Shown here one piece after another: positions 35,883 through 41,320 of a stretch of 41,320 bases of DNA. Below the pieces are notes generated by a model that saw nothing but the letters and a program-made list of their open reading frames with translations, was not told where the DNA came from and did no database searches. How positions within the stretch are numbered: the stretch's first letter is position 1; the number at the start of each line of letters is the position of its first letter. The translations under genes and the position numbers were made by a program. This DNA is from DATCRE01 sp964235605 (lineage in GTDB: Bacteria > Bacteroidota > Bacteroidia > Cytophagales > Cyclobacteriaceae), in NCBI GenBank assembly GCA_964235605.1, contig CAXSCR010000042.1, positions 1 to 41,320 of the forward strand. The letters are read 5' to 3'.

Positions 35883-35995
35883 GTATTCTGGCAATACATT
35901 AGAAACGAAAACTCAAATAATTCCTCTGGCAAGTAAAAAAAGGCTTTTGAAAAATCAGAAGAATGCCTAGCTTTTAAGCATTAATAAGAATTCAA

Positions 35996-38644
35996 ATGAT
36001 GCCTCCACCAATGAAAGCACAAACATTCAGAAGCAAAACCATTTTCCTTCTTGGTTTTATCATTTTATATATAGCAGGATGTAAGCCTTCGCCTGCGCCA
36101 ATAGCGCAAAATGAGTTACCTGAAATTTCTTCCAATGATAAAGTACAAATCTATAATTGGTCTGTTATTGGACCTTTTTCTTCATTGGATAATCAAGCTA
36201 AAAACACCCTTGAATTAAATGACCTTGAACAGTATGGTATTTCTGAAAATAACATTTCTGAAAAAGATATTTTATCGCTGTTCAATAAAATTGAAGGACA
36301 TTTAGATAAAAATATTTCAATAAAATCCATGCAATTCACAAATGAAAATATCGATTTATATGAACTATACGCCAAACCCGATCTTGCAACCCTAACCAAC
36401 GCTTACCTTATTTGCAAAATAAATTCACCAAAAGAACAAACTGTAAATATTTTATCAAGTTCTAGTTTCGGGTCAAAGGTTTGGATAAACAATGACCTCG
36501 TATGTACCGTTGTGAACAAAAAGTATCTGGATAAAATCTATGAAGAGTATAAAAGGATAAAATTAAAGAAAGGAACAAATCTGGTGCTCGTAAAAGTAAA
36601 CAGCAGAAAGATAAATTCGCCGGTTGTTCATTGGAAATTTTCAATGGCTGTAACGGGAAATGAATACGCCAAGCAGAACTTTAAGATTCAGTACCTAAAA
36701 GATTTTCTGGAGCAGAGCTACGCAAAAGACTCTTTAAAAATTTATCTCGGGCCTTATAAATATGAACTTCCAGTTGAATATCAAATTTTTGATAGCAACC
36801 ATAGTATTGTTAACACAAATACCATCCGCAGTTTAAATACCACCTTTAAATATAATAATGACTCAACTGCCAGCCTGGATATCAGTAAGCTTAGATCTAA
36901 GCGACACTTTTATATTCAACTAATATTGGGGAACGATACCCTCCAGCAACCATTTTATCACGGTGCCTATGAGGACACAAAAAAAACAGTAGATTCTATT
37001 AATGCCGGCATTTCATCGATAAAAAAGAGTTCGATTCAATACGCGGTTGCTATGCAGCGATATAATACAATGGATCATTACTACGAAAGAAGTTTGAAAA
37101 AGAAAAAGTATAAAGTAGTTGATAAGTTCCCTTTCGAACAACGCTTTATCAATAGAAACAAAATTTACGCTTATATGAACTTTCTGGATATAATTTCTGA
37201 AACGAGATCTTCCTTCGAAAAGATGGAGTTTAGGGGATTTGCTTCACAAATTGACAGTACCCTGCAAACTTATTTGTTTTATATGCCATTAAGAATGCGC
37301 AATAAGACAAGCGTTCCATCGGTCGTCATGGTACCCTATGAACAGTCAGATTCACTTGCACTGATTGATTCATGGTATTCAATGAATCTGAATCATATAG
37401 AGGTTGACATGATGCTGGCCGAAAAATATGGATATGCATTGATCTATCCCTGGTTAAGAGGTGGAAAATATCGTGATAATTCAATTGGATACAAAGACAT
37501 GGAAGAAGTGCTCAATGATGTGAAGAAAAACTGGCACAATATAGACCCCGATAAAATGTTCCTGGCGGGTAGTTGTGAAGGCGCCAGGCGACTCACTAAT
37601 ATTTTCACTGCATTTCCTGATAAATTTGCAGGCGCGTGGTTATATTCACCTGAAATGGATGATAAGTATTTACAGAATCTTACCAATAACTATTTGTATA
37701 TCTATACCAGCAAGGATGACGAAGTCATTCCATTTGATAAGGTTAAAGGGTATATTGATAAATCAAAAAAATATGGCCTGGATATTACCACTAAAATTGA
37801 AGAAGGTATTAGCCATTACAGGTATCCGTTAAATCAAATGGAAGATGCATTCAGGCATTATGTGAATTTTAAGAAAAAGCCTGCGCCCACAAATATTCAT
37901 TTTTCAAGTAATGAATTGAAATACAACAAATCTTTCTGGATAGAAATTATTCAAAGGGAAGACGATACCGAGTCGACTATTGACAGCAAGATGCTTAATT
38001 CCGATTTAATTGAAATAAATACATCTAATGTAGGGGCAATAAAAATTGACAAAAGCAAACTGCCATTTTCATATTCAAAGAAGACAAAAATTACTTTAAA
38101 TAATATAGCTGTCAATCATGTTATTGAAAACGACTCGTGTTTATTTATAAACCTAAAAATCAATGCAGGCCAAAAAAATTCACAAACTGAGGGGCCTGTT
38201 CAGCATGTTTTTTCAAATAGATTTATTGTCGTTACAGCGAATAATAAGAAAAATGCAGATGTTGTTCAATGCATAAAAAACGCGTGGCTGAATAAGTGTG
38301 TTGCCTATTGTATAACAAAAGATGAAGTCAAGATTAGTACCATTGATATATCGAACTCAAACCTGATCTTAATTGGTGAATACACGACCAATCCAATTAA
38401 AAATATACTTACAAAGATGCCTATAGGGTTGCATAATATCGGCAAATACAATGGAGCTTCATATTGTTACGTATACCCTAACCCGCTCAATAAAGAACGA
38501 TATGTTCTGGTTATTGGAGGTGATTATGATTCGAAGATATTTGAAAAATTCTCGTTGTTACAAGCAACACATGATATCTACATATTCAATAAAAACCATC
38601 GTCTAAATTACGCCAAAAATTTTAACCAATACTGGCAGCTCTAA
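35996..38644 (+). CDS. large lipoprotein with prolyl-oligopeptidase-like alpha/beta hydrolase domain
   Basis: The 882-residue product has a lipoprotein signal peptide (FLLGFIILYIAGC, lipid Cys29). An N-terminal beta-rich region with a carbohydrate-binding-like part (about 50-220) precedes a hydrolase core (about 425-640): SVVMVPYEQ, LAEKYGYALIYPWLRGG, the nucleophile elbow LAGSCEGARR, then TSKDDEVIPF (candidate acid Asp571-572) and GISHYRYP (candidate His606). In the elbow GxSxG is replaced by G-S-C-E-G, with Cys527 where Ser is expected. The C-terminal part (about 680-880) has no recognised domain. ATG codons at 35999 and 36011 are alternatives. It is probably anchored in the outer membrane. 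An esterase or peptidase role is inferred from the fold only. Confidence 0.75.
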   Translation: MMPPPMKAQTFRSKTIFLLGFIILYIAGCKPSPAPIAQNELPEISSNDKVQIYNWSVIGPFSSLDNQAKNTLELNDLEQYGISENNISEKDILSLFNKIEGHLDKNISIKSMQFTNENIDLYELYAKPDLATLTNAYLICKINSPKEQTVNILSSSSFGSKVWINNDLVCTVVNKKYLDKIYEEYKRIKLKKGTNLVLVKVNSRKINSPVVHWKFSMAVTGNEYAKQNFKIQYLKDFLEQSYAKDSLKIYLGPYKYELPVEYQIFDSNHSIVNTNTIRSLNTTFKYNNDSTASLDISKLRSKRHFYIQLILGNDTLQQPFYHGAYEDTKKTVDSINAGISSIKKSSIQYAVAMQRYNTMDHYYERSLKKKKYKVVDKFPFEQRFINRNKIYAYMNFLDIISETRSSFEKMEFRGFASQIDSTLQTYLFYMPLRMRNKTSVPSVVMVPYEQSDSLALIDSWYSMNLNHIEVDMMLAEKYGYALIYPWLRGGKYRDNSIGYKDMEEVLNDVKKNWHNIDPDKMFLAGSCEGARRLTNIFTAFPDKFAGAWLYSPEMDDKYLQNLTNNYLYIYTSKDDEVIPFDKVKGYIDKSKKYGLDITTKIEEGISHYRYPLNQMEDAFRHYVNFKKKPAPTNIHFSSNELKYNKSFWIEIIQREDDTESTIDSKMLNSDLIEINTSNVGAIKIDKSKLPFSYSKKTKITLNNIAVNHVIENDSCLFINLKINAGQKNSQTEGPVQHVFSNRFIVVTANNKKNADVVQCIKNAWLNKCVAYCITKDEVKISTIDISNSNLILIGEYTTNPIKNILTKMPIGLHNIGKYNGASYCYVYPNPLNKERYVLVIGGDYDSKIFEKFSLLQATHDIYIFNKNHRLNYAKNFNQYWQL

Positions 38645-38733
38645 TTATATCAAAACTTTGCGCAAAAGTATTTTTTTAAAGGATACATAAGTTAATGTAC
38701 TTCATAAATTCAATGTTTTATCTCTATAACCTA

Positions 38734-39435
38734 TTAAATAATATTGAAGTATGATTGAAGATCGTGTAAGGTATTTTCATTATTCTCAATATCCTTAACG
38801 ATAAGGCCTTTTTCAATTATGGCAATTCTATTACAGATATCTGTAATGTGATTAAGATCATGGCTGGATATTAGTATTGAAGATTTTTTAAGTTTACTAT
38901 ACGCTATGATAATGTTTTTCAGGACAATCTGAGAGGACGGATCTAAACCATCGAATGGCTCATCAAAGATTAATACCGCAGGCTCATTTAATAGGGCTGA
39001 CACAATTCCAATCTTTTGTTTATTTCCTTTTGAAAAATTACGAATGTACTTCCCTTTTTGTTTTAAAATTTCATCATTAAAAAATGAATCGTACATCTCC
39101 AGTTTTTTATCTATATCAGTTTTAGTCAGCCCACAGGTATTTCCTACAAAATAAAAAAACTCTTCAGGGCTAAGAAAATCAATTAAAAAGCCCTCATTTA
39201 GATATGAACCAGTAAAGTCCTTCCAATTTTCAGATTTGGATGTTATCCATTCATCAAAAAAGACTACTCCCTTATCCGCCTTAATAAGATCCAACATTAA
39301 TTGAAACAATGTGCTTTTGCCAGCGCCATTATTTCCAACAAGACCAAAAACATCACCATCATTAATAGTAAAATTTTCAATGTCTATTACCGTTTTGTTA
39401 TGGTATCTTTTAAGAAGTTCCTTTATTATAATCAT
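38734..39435 (-). CDS. ABC transporter ATP-binding protein
   Basis: The 233-residue ATPase has Walker A GNNGAGKST (about residue 34), a signature region FSKGNKQKIGI in place of the usual LSGGQ, Walker B VLIFDEPFDGLDP and the switch His in SSHDLNH. It is short, without extra domains, as in ATPases of the ABC-2 exporter type. It lies six nt after the DUF5687 membrane protein gene, with which it must form the transporter. The substrate is unknown. Confidence 0.92.
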   Translation of the reverse strand: MIIIKELLKRYHNKTVIDIENFTINDGDVFGLVGNNGAGKSTLFQLMLDLIKADKGVVFFDEWITSKSENWKDFTGSYLNEGFLIDFLSPEEFFYFVGNTCGLTKTDIDKKLEMYDSFFNDEILKQKGKYIRNFSKGNKQKIGIVSALLNEPAVLIFDEPFDGLDPSSQIVLKNIIIAYSKLKKSSILISSHDLNHITDICNRIAIIEKGLIVKDIENNENTLHDLQSYFNII

Positions 39436-39441
39436 AATTTT

Positions 39442-40920
39442 TTACACAGAGAGTTTACGATAGCCTTCCAAGTTCTTATACTTTCTTGACAAGAACATAG
39501 GGACTACTATTCGATCAATTAATTTTTTATGAAATAAAAATCCTGAAAATCCCAAGAAAGTTATTGTTAAATAACCAACCGTTTCATTTATAAAGGAATT
39601 AAAAAATGTGTAAATCCCTAGTGGGAGTGTGAAAACAAATAATGGATACACAATAGAGAGTGTAGTAAATCCTTCAGAATTAAAGAGACTACTCTTAGAA
39701 AGATTAACTCTGCCAGTATTAAACGTAGCAAATATTAAAAACAAAATATTTGCTGGGCCAAGCGTAAATGCAAACAATGAAAATATCATTAGAAAATTAA
39801 TCTTTTGAGTTATCAAGCCAAATACCATCATTATTACAAAAGAAAATAAAGTAAAGGCAATCATCAAATAATATTTTGCCAGGATGTAAGCGGTAAAATT
39901 AATTTTCCTTGCCATTAAACCATCAAAGTAACTGCTCTCCCAACTAAAGATAAGATTGCCATAAAAGCCGGCACCACTTGCCATTACCACAGCGAATATT
40001 GGAATCTTTATTACGCCATCTAATCCCATATAGTAAATGATAAATATAAAGTAAATAGTAAAAACCACCGCTGAACTTAATGCTTGTCTTATTCTTTTAT
40101 TTCGTAGTATAAGATTTATTTCGAGCACTATATAGAACCTATTTTCATCATTCTTAAAAAATTTAGAAAAATCAAGTATTAGTTCTCTTACTCTATTTAT
40201 TCTTCCATTGTAACTACTTACTTGGTCTAAGTAAAGTTTTTCAACCATTAAATTCCTTAATATGAAAATTAGTGCAAAAAGAGTAATTAATAATGGTATA
40301 AGTACTAAAACATTTCCCTGAATAAATTGAGATCCAATTGTTTGAGATACTATACTAATTTCCGGTAAATAGAATAAAAGGGCAATTAAAATAAGTTGAA
40401 TAAGAATAAAAGAAGCTCCTTTAAATGATAAAAACTTAATGAGGATACATAAATAATTATTAACGGCTATAACTAATGTCAGGCAAACAAAATAGAATAA
40501 CATTCCACTAAGACCAGTTTGAACAAACAAAATCTTAAATCCAAAGGGCACAATGAGTAACCAGGGTAGAAAATTAAAAGCATTTAAATAACTTCTTAAA
40601 AGGACATAATTAATTACTGTAGACTTCTTAAATCTACTCTTAAGCAGCGCAACAGATTCTAAAGTAGGAAAGGGTTGTAATAGGGTTCGTAAAAAAATAT
40701 CAATAATGATATAGGGAATAAGACTTTTACCAAAGAAATATATTGGATCAAGAGATAGTTTAAAAAAAATATCCTCCAGATAAATACTTATAATAATGAA
40801 TAGAAAAACAACATATAAAATAAAGATAATTGCTAATATCCTGCCTAATATATTTCTACGCCATTTTTCATTTCTTAAGAATGATTTAACCTCAATGTTT
40901 AGTAGCTGCTCAAAAATCAT
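39442..40920 (-). CDS. DUF5687-type ABC transporter membrane protein
   Basis: The 492-residue integral membrane protein has about 10-12 hydrophobic segments. It starts MIFEQLLNIEVKSFLRNEKW, includes PFPTLESVALLKSRFKKSTV and LEINLILRNKRIRQALSSAV, and ends GYRKLSV. These match the DUF5687 family found only next to a small ABC ATPase in Bacteroidota. It is the first gene of a two-gene minus-strand operon. No accessory lipoprotein or periplasmic component is adjacent. Confidence 0.87.
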   Translation of the reverse strand: MIFEQLLNIEVKSFLRNEKWRRNILGRILAIIFILYVVFLFIIISIYLEDIFFKLSLDPIYFFGKSLIPYIIIDIFLRTLLQPFPTLESVALLKSRFKKSTVINYVLLRSYLNAFNFLPWLLIVPFGFKILFVQTGLSGMLFYFVCLTLVIAVNNYLCILIKFLSFKGASFILIQLILIALLFYLPEISIVSQTIGSQFIQGNVLVLIPLLITLFALIFILRNLMVEKLYLDQVSSYNGRINRVRELILDFSKFFKNDENRFYIVLEINLILRNKRIRQALSSAVVFTIYFIFIIYYMGLDGVIKIPIFAVVMASGAGFYGNLIFSWESSYFDGLMARKINFTAYILAKYYLMIAFTLFSFVIMMVFGLITQKINFLMIFSLFAFTLGPANILFLIFATFNTGRVNLSKSSLFNSEGFTTLSIVYPLFVFTLPLGIYTFFNSFINETVGYLTITFLGFSGFLFHKKLIDRIVVPMFLSRKYKNLEGYRKLSV

Positions 40921-41050
40921 TTTATTTTAATTTATACTATGAGTACAATTTTATTGAGTGGCTGTAGAGATTATTTTTCTACTCCCCTTTTGTCAGACCA
41001 CTTTTATGTCTTTCTTAGTTTAATAAAATTGGATCATCGTCATCGTCATC

Positions 41051-41137
41051 GATGTTGGAATGTGGGTTACTCCAAACGTTGTGAGTGTGGAGCAAATGTA
41101 TAAAATTTTCTTTTGGAGTTATCCACATTTCAACATC
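41051..41137. repeat. 26-bp inverted repeat containing a DnaA-box match
   Basis: The left arm 41051-41076 and right arm 41112-41137 match at 23 of 26 positions in reverse complement, around a 35-nt loop. The right arm contains TTATCCACA (41119-41127), identical to a DnaA box. It lies just beyond the stop of the transposase remnant, so it may be the end of that insertion sequence. A short (ATCGTC) repeat precedes it at about 41034-41051. Confidence 0.6.
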
Positions 41138-41171
41138 TAAAAATGCGCGAAGCGCTCCGCTTTTGAATTCA

Positions 41172-41320
41172 TTATGCTGCGTTCAGGTATAATTCTGCCG
41201 GAGGTATCCTGCCAATTCCCTGGTGAGTTTTCTGGTAATTGTAGAAGGTAATGAATGCTTTGAGGCCGTAAGCGCACTATCAACCACGTCCCTTACCTAT
41301 TGTAAAACTTCCGAATTTTG
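41172..41320 (-). pseudogene. IS3-family transposase, C-terminal remnant
   Basis: On the minus strand the text GLKAFITFYNYQKTHQGIGR followed by IPPAELYLNAA ends at TAA 41172-41174. This is the tail of an IS3-group integrase-type (rve) transposase. Immediately upstream in this frame are a TAG and a TGA (41274-41282), while another frame reads RDVVDSAL, so at least one frameshift is present. The rest of the gene lies beyond the window. Confidence 0.75.

Noticed and set aside
41119..41127. DnaA box as evidence of a replication origin.
   Set aside because: Only one exact box, no AT-rich unwinding region with box clusters and no dnaA or related genes nearby.

Overview
The window looks like chromosomal DNA of a member of the Bacteroidota, probably of the Cytophagales or a related order. 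The reasons are AT-rich intergenic DNA, start codons mostly without Shine-Dalgarno sequences, TAnnTTTG-type -7 promoter boxes, two very large secreted proteins with type IX secretion C-terminal domains, a DUF5687/ABC pair, and a propeller-type LytS kinase with a LytTR regulator. The order-level placement is inference.

Layout. 1-5 kb: the tail of an amidohydrolase, then a cyanophycin module: cyanophycin synthetase (minus) diverging from a translationally coupled cyanophycinase and Ntn-hydrolase isoaspartyl peptidase (plus). Together they can build, depolymerise and finally hydrolyse the Asp/Arg storage polymer. 5-12.4 kb: a periplasmic solute-binding protein, a membrane-anchored hybrid histidine kinase with two receiver domains, and a LytTR regulator overlapping the end of its sensor kinase gene. 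That kinase is split by one in-frame TAA. 12.4-20.4 kb: a gene-poor stretch with an intact M28 peptidase, a beta-carbonic anhydrase and a small secreted protein, among recognisable wreckage: a frameshifted sugar-dehydrogenase tail, an M48 peptidase with a frameshift and an inverted middle segment, and an internally deleted DUF4256 gene. A roughly 350-bp sequence is present on both sides of the carbonic anhydrase. 20.4-22.2 kb: a tight minus-strand operon ArsR - SRPBCC - DoxX - YdeI, whose tail is the dead DUF4256 gene. 22.6-31.6 kb: two giant secreted proteins, one SBBP/PKD with a type B sorting domain and one M4 metallopeptidase with TIG, VCBS and Fn3 modules and a type A sorting domain. 32-36 kb: small hypothetical genes in an accessory-looking region with direct repeats, a duplicated promoter, a large imperfect inverted repeat and a possible short protein gene with its own terminator. 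36-41.3 kb: a large lipoprotein alpha/beta hydrolase with a Cys in the nucleophile elbow, an ABC ATPase with its DUF5687 membrane partner, and a degraded IS3-type transposase tail next to a 26-bp inverted repeat.

I did not find a clearly new multi-gene system. The strongest unexpected signals are the M48 pseudogene with an inverted middle, the single-stop interruption of the sensor kinase, the other decayed genes between 11.5 and 20.4 kb, two families of dispersed intergenic repeats, and the small transcription units with near-identical promoters at 34.8-35.9 kb. No tRNA, rRNA or CRISPR array was seen.
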